Below are positions 1-7,330 of a stretch of 64,000 nucleotides of DNA, one piece after another. Location: assembly GCF_023184515.1 (NCBI RefSeq), contig NZ_JAAHBP010000001.1:496001-560000 (forward strand), read 5' to 3'. The translations under genes were made by a program, and so were the position numbers. The stretch's first letter is position 1; every line of letters begins with the position of its first letter. The notes under the pieces are model-generated. The model was not told where the DNA came from. It ran no database searches and was given only the letters and a program-made list of their open reading frames with translations. Source of the DNA: Streptomyces sp. D2-8 (GTDB lineage: Bacteria; Actinomycetota; Actinomycetes; Streptomycetales; Streptomycetaceae).

Positions 1-750
1 GTGAAGACCAAGTCCACGTATCTGTGGGACCGCGTTCTTCGCTACGGTGCCACGGCCGCCGAGCTGCGGCAGGTCCAGCTGTACGCGGGCGCGCTGTTCG
101 AGGTCGGGTTCGAGGACGTTCCCGGCCAGCGGTACCTGTCCCGCCTGGGGCCACTGGACATCGGCCGTATTCGCTTTCGGTTCATCAACCGGGACTCCGG
201 CGCGGAGCACGTCCAGGAGATCGACTTCGACCCGCAGCGCGCAGCGGAGGCCCAGTGGTGGGTGGAACGCGTGCGCGAGACCGGCGACCCCGAGGAGATG
301 CCCCGCGACTTCAACGGCCCCGGTCTGGACGCCATCTGCGACTACTGCCCGTTCCGCTCCCTGTGCTGGCCCGGGACAGCGCCGGGCGTGCCCGAGCAGA
401 CCGCTCTCATCCGCAACGACGCCGACCGCGAACAGGCGCTCATCGACTACGTGAAGGGACACGAACTCGCCAGCGAGGGCGACAGGGTCAAGAAGTTCGC
501 ACGCAAGAAGCTCGACCAATCCCCCGAGGGGATCTACGGCCCCAACAAGCTGTCCTGGCGCGGAGGCAACGACGAGGAGAGGGACGACGTGGAGGCGATG
601 GTCGACCTGCATGAGGTCGCCGGAATCCCGGTCCCGATGACGCCGGACGTCAACCGCATGGTCAAGAACCTCAAGGACGCAGGACTGGCGATCCCCCGGC
701 GGAAGACCGGCAAGAAGACGCGCGCGGTCATCAACATCGCGCCGGCCTGA
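1..750 (+). CDS. PD-(D/E)XK (RecB/Cas4-like) phage nuclease, 3' part only
   Basis: This is the C-terminal part of a longer gene; the window starts inside it, and the GTG at base 1 is probably an internal valine codon. The first residues, VKTKS, look like the lysine side of a DxK catalytic motif, so the partner acidic residue lies upstream of the window. A cysteine cluster follows at residues 113, 116 and 122 (CDYCPFRSLC), typical of the Cas4/AddB-like iron-sulfur or zinc site in phage RecB-family exonucleases. The tail is basic. Such enzymes process DNA ends during phage or plasmid recombination. The family call rests on these two motifs; the role in this element is inferred. Confidence 0.6.
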   Translation: MKTKSTYLWDRVLRYGATAAELRQVQLYAGALFEVGFEDVPGQRYLSRLGPLDIGRIRFRFINRDSGAEHVQEIDFDPQRAAEAQWWVERVRETGDPEEMPRDFNGPGLDAICDYCPFRSLCWPGTAPGVPEQTALIRNDADREQALIDYVKGHELASEGDRVKKFARKKLDQSPEGIYGPNKLSWRGGNDEERDDVEAMVDLHEVAGIPVPMTPDVNRMVKNLKDAGLAIPRRKTGKKTRAVINIAPA

Positions 751-770
751 CCCGACTCCGATGAGTCTCA

Positions 771-798
771 GCCCCGCCCGGGAGCGACCGGGCGGGGC
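771..798 (+). terminator. GC-rich hairpin between nuclease and initiator genes
   Basis: A perfect 10-bp stem, GCCCCGCCCG pairing with CGGGCGGGGC, has an 8-nt loop. It lies 20 bp after the nuclease stop codon. No U-tract follows, which is usual for Streptomyces terminators. It may end or attenuate transcription before the initiator gene. Confidence 0.6.
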
Positions 799-839
799 AC
801 CCCGTCCTGCCGCCGTGCCTGTACCGCCCAAGGGGAACC

Positions 840-1820
840 GTGTCCATCCAACTGATGATTGCTGCGGCCTACTTGCCGCCTGACGTGCTCAGCCAGAGCC
901 AGAAACTCGCCCTCATGAAGATCGCGGACAGTGCCGACGACGAGACGCGCCTCGCACGCCCCGGCCTCACCCGTCTCGCGGCATGGGTCGGCGTGACCGA
1001 CAAACGCGCCATCACCATCGTCACGGAGCTGATAGCCAAAGGGCTTGTCGAGCGCGTGCAGACCGGCAAGGCGGGCCGCGCGGCGGTCTACCGGGTCTTC
1101 CCCCTCGGGGTACCGCCCACACCGACCACGCCCGAGCTCAAGGAGCGCCTGGAGGCTCGCAAGGCTGCTCCGAAGAACGCCAACAAGGCCCGCTCCGGAG
1201 TCGCGCGTTCGGCCCCCGCAAAGCCTGCGATGACCTATCAGGACGTCGAAGACCGCGAGGCCGCTCGCCAAGAGAAGGCCGAATCGCCGCAGGTCGAAGC
1301 TGGGTTCCACGCGGGGAACCCAGGCGAGGAGGCAGGGTTCCACGGGGGGAACCCGGACGGGCAGGACAGCCGGGTTCCATCCGTGGAACCCGGTGAGTCT
1401 CACGGGGGGAACCCACTGGGTTCCAGAGGTGGAACCCCTTCCTTTCCTGGTTCTTCCTCTGTCCTTCCTTCCCCCCTTACCCCCACGGCTGACGCCGCAG
1501 GGGAGCCCGCATCCGCTCCATCAGACAGCTCCGCCCTGGAGCGCGGGCAGCCGCCAAGGGGCTGCACGAAGCACCGGGGGCGCCCTGCCGCCTCCTGTCG
1601 TGGGTGCGGCACCAACCCGCGTGCAGGGCGCCGGAGGGAGCAGGAGGAGGCCAAGGACGAGGAACATCGGGAGCACGGGCGCTTCTGGGATGAGTGGCAC
1701 GAGGACGCCGCCAGGCGCCGCCGACGGGTCGAGGAGCACCCGGAAGCGACCGAAGAGGCGCGCAGAGCTGTGCGCGAGGCCGTACGAGCACGGAAGGGCG
1801 ACAGTCAGCGAAAAACTTAG
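840..1820 (+). CDS. Winged-helix replication-initiator-like protein with internal iterons
   Basis: The N-terminal ~90 residues form a winged-helix domain (LAAWVGVTDKRAITIVTELI followed by a basic wing), as in phage initiators related to lambda O. The middle (about residues 150-205) is low complexity, because the DNA there is made of palindromic 20-bp repeats; it reads as repeated FHxGNP. The C-terminal part has a C..H..C..C motif (CTKHRGRPAASCRGC) and then a highly charged Arg/Glu helix. GTG at 840 is the start; the preceding AAGGGGAACC is a poor to moderate ribosome site. The combination of an HTH protein with repeats inside its gene suggests it binds those repeats and starts replication of the element. 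This function is inferred; no homologue can be checked here. Confidence 0.6.
   Translation: MSIQLMIAAAYLPPDVLSQSQKLALMKIADSADDETRLARPGLTRLAAWVGVTDKRAITIVTELIAKGLVERVQTGKAGRAAVYRVFPLGVPPTPTTPELKERLEARKAAPKNANKARSGVARSAPAKPAMTYQDVEDREAARQEKAESPQVEAGFHAGNPGEEAGFHGGNPDGQDSRVPSVEPGESHGGNPLGSRGGTPSFPGSSSVLPSPLTPTADAAGEPASAPSDSSALERGQPPRGCTKHRGRPAASCRGCGTNPRAGRRREQEEAKDEEHREHGRFWDEWHEDAARRRRRVEEHPEATEEARRAVREAVRARKGDSQRKT
1302..1437 (+). repeat. Palindromic 20-bp iterons, candidate replication origin
   Basis: Four full copies of the palindrome GGGTTCC-N6-GGAACCC lie at 1302-1321, 1335-1354, 1372-1391 and 1418-1437. A fifth copy with only the right arm intact ends at 1414. Start-to-start spacings are 33, 37, 23 and 23 bp. 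All lie inside the initiator-like gene. They are followed directly by a pyrimidine-rich tract of about 50 bp (1438-1490) that is poorer in GC than its surroundings. This matches the layout of lambda-type origins, with iterons in the initiator gene next to an easily melted segment. Confidence 0.65.
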
Positions 1821-1849
1821 GCACCCGAAAGAAAGTTGCACCAGAAATA

Positions 1850-1908
1850 TGGACATCCCTGACAATGCATATAGAGTAGAACCAGAAAGAGGGGGAGGAG
1901 CCCCCTCT
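1850..1908 (+). promoter_or_regulatory. Repeated early promoter, copy 1, with downstream hairpin
   Basis: A TGGACA -35-like hexamer (1850-1855), a 16-bp spacer and TAGAGT (1872-1877) lie within the repeated core TGCATATAGAGTAGAACC. A hairpin follows at once (AGAGGGGG 1888-1895, CCCCCTCT 1901-1908), in the predicted 5' leader. Near-identical cores occur near 8066, 9016 and 11524. The promoter call is by sequence and position; no start site is known. Confidence 0.6.
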
Positions 1909-1924
1909 TGATCGGAAGGACGAC

Positions 1925-2374
1925 ATGAACTACCTGCCCATCCTTCGCCGCTGCCACAAGGGCGCGCTCGTGCTCGACAGCGGCGCTGCCGCCCGTGAGC
2001 AGATCCACGGACTCGCCGACCTCTACCGCCAAGACCCCAAGGGTGTCGGCGACATGCTCATCCAGATCGCCGACCTCAAGGATGTGCTCGACTGTGAGCG
2101 CCACCTCGGCGGGCTCGGGCGCGCCAAGCTGGTGCGGGACGAGGTCGTCGGCGAACTCCTCGACGACATCGGCGGCGCCGAGATCCACCTCGACCACCGT
2201 GAGAATCACCGGGCGCTTATGCAGGCCCGTGACCTCGCCCACCAGGCGCTGGACATCGCCGATGTCGCCATCCAGCGTGCCGATGAGCTGGAGGCTTCGA
2301 CCGCCCTCGGCCGCCAGGCGCGAGAGGAACGGCGCAAGGCCCCGCGCTTGGTGTTCGTCACCCGCCTGTGGTGA
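1925..2374 (+). CDS. Hypothetical protein, 149 aa
   Basis: I do not recognise a family. The protein is mostly helical and charged, with no membrane segment and few cysteines; the middle has several HL/HR pairs. It starts at ATG 1925 behind a GGAAGGA ribosome site and is the first gene after promoter copy 1 and its hairpin, so it is probably an early-expressed protein of the element. No catalytic motif is visible. Confidence 0.6.
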   Translation: MNYLPILRRCHKGALVLDSGAAAREQIHGLADLYRQDPKGVGDMLIQIADLKDVLDCERHLGGLGRAKLVRDEVVGELLDDIGGAEIHLDHRENHRALMQARDLAHQALDIADVAIQRADELEASTALGRQAREERRKAPRLVFVTRLW

Positions 2375-2438
2375 GCGCGTTCACGTTCATCAATTTGGGC
2401 TGAGATAGATCCCAACTCTGTACTGTTGGCTGGCACAC

Positions 2439-2452
2439 GACCTCTTGGAGAA
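2439..2452 (+). repeat. Leader repeat GACCTCTTGGAGAA, copy 1
   Basis: This 14-mer contains the ribosome site TTGGAGAA, 7 nt before the GTG at 2459. The same string recurs at 3518, 4065 and 11976, each time directly before a start codon. The match extends beyond the purine-rich Shine-Dalgarno part into GACCTC, so it is more than ribosome binding alone requires. It supports 2459 as the start of the next gene. Confidence 0.7.
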
Positions 2453-2458
2453 GGAACT

Positions 2459-3109
2459 GTGAGCAACGACCTGGCGCCGCTGGCCCCGATGCCCGTACAC
2501 AACAACACCGAAGACCCGCTGTGGCTGGCCCTGTGGGGCGCGTACGAGCCGGTCATCACCGCGCTGCGCCGCATCCCGCTCGTGACCAACGTCGAGTCCG
2601 GGAACATGTTCGCCATCACCGCCGAGCTCACCGACGGCTCGTACCTGTGGATCTCCTCGGTCGAGGACCTGCCCATGGACCCGGCCGCGCTCGGAGGCTT
2701 CCAGGTCAAGCGCCTCCACGACGACAACCCGAACATCGACGAGGTGTTCTACGACTCCACCGACAGCGGAGAGCAGTCGGAGCACGGCAACAACGTCGTC
2801 CCGCTCATCCAGGCCATCACGGCCTTCGTCACCGAGCGACGCCTCGCGCCACGCGTCACCCACCTGGTCTCCGTCCGATTTCAGGGCGTGACAGCGCAGC
2901 GCCAGCCGCTGTCCAAGCTGCTCCATGGCCCCCTCGCTGACAACGACGCGGCCATCAAGGAGTACGGCAACGCCGTGCGCGCCATGGCGGAGCAGGGCTG
3001 GACGTGCGTCCACGCGCAAGGCGGCACGGACTGGCCGCTCACCGTGTGGGAGCTGAACGACGAGGTCGCCACCATCTACCTCGCGTCCGCCGGACAGGTG
3101 ATCGTCTGA
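2459..3109 (+). CDS. Hypothetical protein, 216 aa
   Basis: GTG 2459 is preferred over the in-frame ATG at 2426 because the leader repeat supplies a ribosome site just upstream. The protein is acidic and soluble, with an alternating pattern (FAITAELTDGSYLWISS, VWELNDEVATIYLAS) suggesting a beta-sheet domain. No known family or catalytic motif is recognised. Its stop overlaps the next start as ATGA, so it is translationally coupled to the two small genes that follow. Confidence 0.65.
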   Translation: MSNDLAPLAPMPVHNNTEDPLWLALWGAYEPVITALRRIPLVTNVESGNMFAITAELTDGSYLWISSVEDLPMDPAALGGFQVKRLHDDNPNIDEVFYDSTDSGEQSEHGNNVVPLIQAITAFVTERRLAPRVTHLVSVRFQGVTAQRQPLSKLLHGPLADNDAAIKEYGNAVRAMAEQGWTCVHAQGGTDWPLTVWELNDEVATIYLASAGQVIV

Positions 3110-3327
3110 TGGCGGACACCGAAGCGGCCCCGCCGAATCCGGCGGAGGAGACCAGCAAGCGCCGCTGCACCTGCATCATCACCCACCCGCAGGACGACGC
3201 CGAACGCGCCCGGGCCCAGGCCGCGTTGGACAACGGACTCGCGACCAACGACGCCCACGGGGTGTTCGTCGCGTGCATGCAGCTCCTTCAGCCCTGCCCG
3301 GCCCGCTACGAGGTGGTGGCGCGATGA
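3109..3327 (+). CDS. Small cysteine-containing protein, 72 aa
   Basis: ATG 3109 overlaps the previous stop (ATGA) and the gene ends in another ATGA overlap, so it sits in the middle of a coupled trio. It has a disordered N-terminus and four cysteines (RRCTCII, ACMQ, CPARYE). The spacing does not match a known zinc finger. The function is unknown. Confidence 0.6.
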   Translation: MADTEAAPPNPAEETSKRRCTCIITHPQDDAERARAQAALDNGLATNDAHGVFVACMQLLQPCPARYEVVAR

Positions 3328-3479
3328 CCGTCCTGTACGCGCTGCTCGTGCTCGCCCTCGGCGTCGGTGCCGGCCTCACCGCGATCGTTATCGAAGAGCG
3401 CCGCTGGGAGGCCCGCAGCCGGGCCCCGCGCCGCATGACCTACGGCGAAGTCCACCGCCGCCACGCCGCCCACCGCTGA
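3324..3479 (+). CDS. Small single-pass membrane protein, 51 aa
   Basis: ATG 3324 overlaps the previous stop. The first ~22 residues form one hydrophobic helix (LYALLVLALGVGAGLTAIVI), and the rest is a basic tail with many Arg and His, predicted to be cytoplasmic. This is a common design for small phage or plasmid membrane proteins; the function is unknown. A strong hairpin follows five bases after the stop. Confidence 0.6.
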   Translation: MTVLYALLVLALGVGAGLTAIVIEERRWEARSRAPRRMTYGEVHRRHAAHR

Positions 3480-3483
3480 TCGC

Positions 3484-3513
3484 GCTGCCCGGCCCGACTC
3501 CGGGCCGGGCAGC
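3484..3513 (+). terminator. Strong GC hairpin
   Basis: A perfect 12-bp stem, GCTGCCCGGCCC with GGGCCGGGCAGC, has a 6-nt loop. It lies between the small membrane protein and leader repeat copy 2. It could be a terminator or an mRNA-processing or stability hairpin. Confidence 0.65.
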
Positions 3514-3517
3514 CGCA

Positions 3518-3532
3518 GACCTCTTGGAGAAC
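3518..3532 (+). repeat. Leader repeat GACCTCTTGGAGAAC, copy 2
   Basis: It is identical over 15 bp to the copies at 4065 and 11976. It lies 4 bp after a hairpin and 5 bp before the GTG at 3538, and provides that gene's ribosome site. Confidence 0.7.
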
Positions 3533-3537
3533 GTCCC

Positions 3538-4020
3538 GTGGGACACGACATCTACATCCAGACCTCTGACGGCAAAAGAGCCGAAGCGAGCGGGAACTGC
3601 TTCCGGTTCGCCTTCACCGCACTGCCGCGCACCCTCGACGCGATGAAGAACTTCGGAATGCTCGTCGAGCTGCCCGTCCCGTCCTACCCGGAGCTGTCCG
3701 CCTACGGGCTGGCGGGCGTGGATCTCCGGCCCGGCACCAAGTACGACGAGAGCACGGCGAACCGCGTCGCCGCATTTCGGACCGCCTACCAGGCTGTCAA
3801 GAACGCTTCCGAGACGGTACCGACCGGCATACCCAGGTACAAGATCGACTCGAACGACGGCTTCCTCGTGACGGTCGCCGAGATCAGCGTCGCCCTCGCC
3901 ACCTATGACGCCCACCCGGGCGTGGCCATCGCAGAGATGCCCGTGGGTGACCCGACATGGGGGATCTGGATCTCCTTCCTGCGCCACGCGCAGGCGCACG
4001 GCGGTCTCCGCACTCACTGA
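3538..4020 (+). CDS. Hypothetical protein, 160 aa
   Basis: GTG 3538 follows leader repeat copy 2. The protein begins MGHDIYIQTSDGKRAEA, which resembles the opening of small beta-rich phage proteins, and has a conserved-looking GNCFRFAF segment, but I cannot assign a family. No membrane segment or enzyme motif is seen. It is bracketed by a hairpin and leader on both sides, so it is likely its own translational unit. Confidence 0.6.
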   Translation: MGHDIYIQTSDGKRAEASGNCFRFAFTALPRTLDAMKNFGMLVELPVPSYPELSAYGLAGVDLRPGTKYDESTANRVAAFRTAYQAVKNASETVPTGIPRYKIDSNDGFLVTVAEISVALATYDAHPGVAIAEMPVGDPTWGIWISFLRHAQAHGGLRTH

Positions 4021-4031
4021 TCTCGGCCGTC

Positions 4032-4058
4032 GCCCGGCCCCGCGTAGCGGGGCCGGGC
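4032..4058 (+). terminator. Strong GC hairpin before the methyltransferase gene
   Basis: A perfect 12-bp stem, GCCCGGCCCCGC with GCGGGGCCGGGC, has a 3-nt loop GTA. It is in the same relative place as the hairpins at 3484 and 11937, each just ahead of a leader repeat. Confidence 0.65.
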
Positions 4059-4064
4059 ACGCAA

Positions 4065-4079
4065 GACCTCTTGGAGAAC
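4065..4079 (+). repeat. Leader repeat GACCTCTTGGAGAAC, copy 3
   Basis: This is a 15-bp identical copy. It ends 10 bp before ATG 4090 and serves as that gene's ribosome site. Confidence 0.7.
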
Positions 4080-4089
4080 AACTACCAGC

Positions 4090-5595
4090 ATGGCCACCTG
4101 GATTGACCTTTTGTGTGGCGCGGGCGGCAGTAGCACCGGACTTGTCGAAGCCGGGCACGAGCTGTTGCTCGGCATCAACCACTGGCGGCTCGCAATCGAG
4201 ACGCACGCCGCCAACCATCCCAACTGTGAGCACGCCGTCATGACGCTCAGCGACGGCTTCCCCATGCGCATGCTGCCCAAGGCCGATGGACTGTGGGCAT
4301 CCGTCATCTGCACCGAGATCAGCCCCGCGGGCGGCAAGCCCCGGGAAGCCAACCAACTTGATCTCCTCGACCTGCTCGAAGAAGAACGCGACGAGTGGGA
4401 GTCCCTGACCAAGGACGCCTTCGAGGCGACCCGGGTTACCGCGTGGTGCGTGGTGCGAGCCGCTGAAGCGAAGCGGTTCAAGGCCATCGTCGTAGAGAAC
4501 GTCGTCGAATTCGGCCTGGACTGGATCCTGTTCGCGACCTGGCTCCAAGCCATGGAATTGCTCGGATACCAGTACCAGATCGTGTGCGTCAGCAGCGCCC
4601 ACGTTGGTGATGACGTCAACCTGCGCGCCCCGCAGTGGCGTGACCGGATGTACGTGGTCTTCACCCTCAAGACCATGCGCAAGCCCGACCTGGAGCCCAG
4701 GCCGCTCGCTCCCTGTGTCGACTGCGGTGAAGACGTGCACGCCGTCCAGTCGTGGACCAAGACCGATGGCCTGCGTATCGGTAAGTACCGGCGCGACTAC
4801 ATCTATCGCTGCCCCAACACCCGTTGCCGCCACGCCATGGTCGAGCCGTACGTTCGCCCGGCCAGCGACATCATCGACTTCAGCGACCTCGGGAAGCGCA
4901 TCGGCGACCGCAAGAAACCGCTCGCCGATACCACCATGGACCGAATCCGCGCAGGGCGCCGCAAGTTCCCCTGGCGCCCGTACTCGATCTCGCTCACCCA
5001 CGGCAAGGACGGCGGGGACAGGGCGTACGCCGTCGAGGACCGGCCGATGCCCGCCCGGACGGTGAAGCAGGGAGACGCGCTCCTGGTGCCGACCGGCGGC
5101 TCGTGGAACACCGACGCCGTCCCCCTCGACGTGCCGATGCGTACTCGCACCACCCGCGAGAGCGAAGCCCTGCTGACGATGGACCCGTTCATCATCGAGT
5201 ACCGCAACCACGCCACCGCCAGCCCCGTGAGCGACCCGCTCAGTGTCGTCACCGCTCAGGGCAACCACCACGGCCTCGTCACGCACGCCGGCACCACCCC
5301 CGAGCATGCGCGCAACACCCTCGTCGTGCCGTACCGCAAGGCCGCGGTGAAGACGGCCGCCGAACCCGTCCACACCCTCTCCACCCGCGACTCAGCCGCC
5401 TTGGTGCAAAACGCCCCGGACATCAACGACTGCTACTTCCGGATGCTCAAGCCCCGCGAACAGCTCGAAGGGCAGCGGTTCCCCAAGAAGTACGTCGTCT
5501 ACGGCAACCAGGCCGAGCAGACCGCGCAGGCAGGCAACGCGGTCTCGGTCAATGTCGCCCGGTGGATAGGCCAGCGATTGGAGCCCATCCTGTGA
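4090..5595 (+). CDS. C5 cytosine DNA methyltransferase
   Basis: The enzyme transfers a methyl group from S-adenosylmethionine to C5 of cytosine in DNA. Visible motifs are motif I (DLLCGAGGSSTGL, residues 6-18), a motif IV variant with the likely catalytic Cys74 (SVICTEISPAGG instead of PPCQ), motif VI (VVENVVEF, about 134-141), motif VIII (QWRDR, about 182) and the closing GNAV (about 483). Between VIII and the target-recognition region sits a four-cysteine insert (CVDC at about 209, CPNTRC at about 241) that looks like a zinc ribbon. The length, 501 aa, is long for a phage MTase. The gene stands alone, with no cognate endonuclease next to it, so it more likely protects the element from host restriction than forms an R-M pair. 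The stop overlaps the WhiB-like start. Confidence 0.8.
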   Translation: MATWIDLLCGAGGSSTGLVEAGHELLLGINHWRLAIETHAANHPNCEHAVMTLSDGFPMRMLPKADGLWASVICTEISPAGGKPREANQLDLLDLLEEERDEWESLTKDAFEATRVTAWCVVRAAEAKRFKAIVVENVVEFGLDWILFATWLQAMELLGYQYQIVCVSSAHVGDDVNLRAPQWRDRMYVVFTLKTMRKPDLEPRPLAPCVDCGEDVHAVQSWTKTDGLRIGKYRRDYIYRCPNTRCRHAMVEPYVRPASDIIDFSDLGKRIGDRKKPLADTTMDRIRAGRRKFPWRPYSISLTHGKDGGDRAYAVEDRPMPARTVKQGDALLVPTGGSWNTDAVPLDVPMRTRTTRESEALLTMDPFIIEYRNHATASPVSDPLSVVTAQGNHHGLVTHAGTTPEHARNTLVVPYRKAAVKTAAEPVHTLSTRDSAALVQNAPDINDCYFRMLKPREQLEGQRFPKKYVVYGNQAEQTAQAGNAVSVNVARWIGQRLEPIL

Positions 5596-6044
5596 CCGGA
5601 TCACGAACCCTGATCGGCACCCACGTCACCTCCCACGCCCCATGCTTCGGCGACGAGGACTTCGCCGTTGCCGACGACAGATGGAAGAACGGCGTCGAAC
5701 TGGTCGCCATCTGCGAACCCGTTCTCTACGTCTGCGGAGGATGCCCCTTCCGGGCCGCCTGCATCCGGCAAGTCCTCCCAGCCAAAAGCCTGTTCACCGG
5801 CATCTGCGGCGGCCGGATCTGGCTCAACGGCGTGATCATCCACGAGCTGCCCGACGCCGACCCCAGCGAGCTGCCAGTCCCGGTCATCCGCAAATCGTGC
5901 GGCACGGCCGCCGGATCGCGCGCTCACCGCCGGGCGGTAGAGCAGCAGTGCCCCCGGTGCCTGCCCCACTACCGCCCCGGACCGAACCCACTGGACGCGG
6001 AGGAGCAGGCCGCGCAGCAGCTCGAACTCCCAGACGCTCCCTGA
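5592..6044 (+). CDS. WhiB-like iron-sulfur regulator of the element
   Basis: Cysteines at residues 18, 48, 51 and 57 have exactly the C-X29-C-X2-C-X5-C spacing of Wbl proteins, which hold a 4Fe-4S cluster. They are followed by a GICGGRIW turn close to the usual G-I/V-W-G-G motif. The GTG start at 5592 overlaps the methyltransferase stop. The C-terminal 60 residues add another cysteine pair (CPRC) and a basic tail. Actinophages and plasmids carry such proteins to redirect host sigma-A transcription or to block host Wbl proteins. The cysteine pattern is seen directly; the regulatory role is from family knowledge. Confidence 0.75.
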   Translation: MTGSRTLIGTHVTSHAPCFGDEDFAVADDRWKNGVELVAICEPVLYVCGGCPFRAACIRQVLPAKSLFTGICGGRIWLNGVIIHELPDADPSELPVPVIRKSCGTAAGSRAHRRAVEQQCPRCLPHYRPGPNPLDAEEQAAQQLELPDAP

Positions 6045-6063
6045 CCAACCGAGAGGAATCGCA

Positions 6064-6765
6064 GTGAAGCACCTGACCGCAATATGCACCGGAACGCCGG
6101 ACGGCTACCGGATTCGAGTTCTGGCCGAGGACCACGACGACTTGGTGGACCTCGTCTTCGACTGGGACAGCTTCCGCCCGGCCAGCGCCGGGCACCGGCT
6201 GATCGAGCACGGTTACATGATCCGACCCGACGCCCGAACCCAGGACGCGGTGAACGGCTGGAGAGAGGTCCCGGGCCAGTCCGGAACCTGGTCCGCGCCA
6301 GTCATGCCGACGAACGGGGGCGACCCAGTGACGCCCCCGATGCTCAGCGAGCGCCTCGTCGAGGCGGTCGTCCACTGGACGGAAGGCCGCCACGACGAGG
6401 CCCAGGAGATCCTGGCGGACCTCGCACGGAACGGGACGCCCTCGCTGATGTACGGAGTCGCGACGGGACTCGCAGTTATCGCGAAGGCAGCCTTGGCGAA
6501 GATGCAGGGACTCGATGCCGACACGGCGTACTGGATCATTCTGACTTCCGACGGCAGCCGTCCCGAGGACATCGTCCCGCAGCCACACCTCTTCGCAGCA
6601 CGCTTCATCACCGCGTTCGCCAACGGGGACACCGCGACCACGCTCGCCCTCTACGGGGCCGCTTTCACCGCGCCGGACCCCGAACTGTTCTCCCACTGCC
6701 TGGAGATGCTGCTGGCGGCGACGGGTGAGGCAGTGCGCGCCGCCACTCCGGGGGCTGATCGATGA
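6064..6765 (+). CDS. Hypothetical protein, 233 aa
   Basis: GTG 6064 follows GAGAGGAATC. The N-terminal ~60 residues look like a small alpha/beta domain (YRIRVLAEDHDDLVDLVFDW). The C-terminal ~140 residues are helical, with repeated Ala-rich helices. No family is recognised. The last codons overlap the next gene (ATGA), so it is coupled to the cysteine-rich protein downstream. Confidence 0.6.
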   Translation: MKHLTAICTGTPDGYRIRVLAEDHDDLVDLVFDWDSFRPASAGHRLIEHGYMIRPDARTQDAVNGWREVPGQSGTWSAPVMPTNGGDPVTPPMLSERLVEAVVHWTEGRHDEAQEILADLARNGTPSLMYGVATGLAVIAKAALAKMQGLDADTAYWIILTSDGSRPEDIVPQPHLFAARFITAFANGDTATTLALYGAAFTAPDPELFSHCLEMLLAATGEAVRAATPGADR

Positions 6766-7109
6766 CCAGCTCTGCCACCTACTCGTCCGACGGTCTGCGC
6801 TACGACGTTGCCGACCCGGCGACATGGAGCGTCCGGATCTGCGCGGGGCGATGCGGCACGTGCATCTTCCGGCCGGGCAACCTGATGCGCTTGGAAGAGG
6901 GGCGCGTGGCAGAGATGATCGCCAACGCCATCGCCGAGGAGGGGCACATCGTCTGCCACGCCACGCTCGGCACGGATGCCCCCGCCATCTGCGCGGGCTT
7001 CCCCGCGCACCAGAACGGCCGTGCCGCTTCCCTCTCCCTGCGCCTGGCCCGAGCCCGCGTCCTTCGTACCGTCTGGGTTCACGTCGACACCAGAAAGGTG
7101 AAGTCGTGA
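6762..7109 (+). CDS. Cysteine-rich small protein, possible metal site
   Basis: The gene is 115 aa. The segment ICAGRCGTCIFRPGN gives C-x4-C-x2-C, and single cysteines follow in VCHATL and ICAGF, with nearby His residues. This resembles a recurrent actinomycete phage/plasmid protein, but I cannot name the family. The motif would suit zinc or iron-sulfur binding. It is coupled at both ends by ATGA/GTGA overlaps, in the run from 6064 to the resolvase at 8010. Confidence 0.6.
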   Translation: MTSSATYSSDGLRYDVADPATWSVRICAGRCGTCIFRPGNLMRLEEGRVAEMIANAIAEEGHIVCHATLGTDAPAICAGFPAHQNGRAASLSLRLARARVLRTVWVHVDTRKVKS

Positions 7110-7330
7110 CCAGCGCGCTCGCCCTGCTTGTCCTCCTCGCGTGGGCAGCGGGAGCCGTGGTCCTGGCGGGCGCCTCCCGGAAGCTGCTCGCCCACGACCC
7201 GACCCTGCGACTGGTGTGCCAACTGCGGCCGGCCGCCGTCGCCTTGTACCTCGCGGTGGTCATCGTCGCGTGGCCGGCGGCGGTGGCGGCGAAAGCTCTG
7301 TCGGATCTCTTCGACCGGGGCCGCAGGTGA
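7106..7330 (+). CDS. Small two-helix membrane protein, 74 aa
   Basis: GTG 7106 overlaps the upstream stop. Two hydrophobic stretches are clear (ALALLVLLAWAAGAVVLAG and AAVALYLAVVIVAWPAAVAA), joined by a short basic-polar loop. The stop overlaps the next GTG (7327). No family is known. It is one of two small membrane proteins in this early region. Confidence 0.6.
   Translation: MTSALALLVLLAWAAGAVVLAGASRKLLAHDPTLRLVCQLRPAAVALYLAVVIVAWPAAVAAKALSDLFDRGRR

Noticed and set aside
1302..1437. CRISPR-like array of short repeats
   Set aside because: Units are 20-bp palindromes with irregular 3-17 bp gaps, inside a coding frame and without cas genes; they fit replication iterons.
3388..5373. Long open frame on the minus strand opposite the cytosine methyltransferase
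   Set aside because: It is a GC-driven shadow: the plus strand has clear C5-methyltransferase motifs and the minus frame has no domain or ribosome site.
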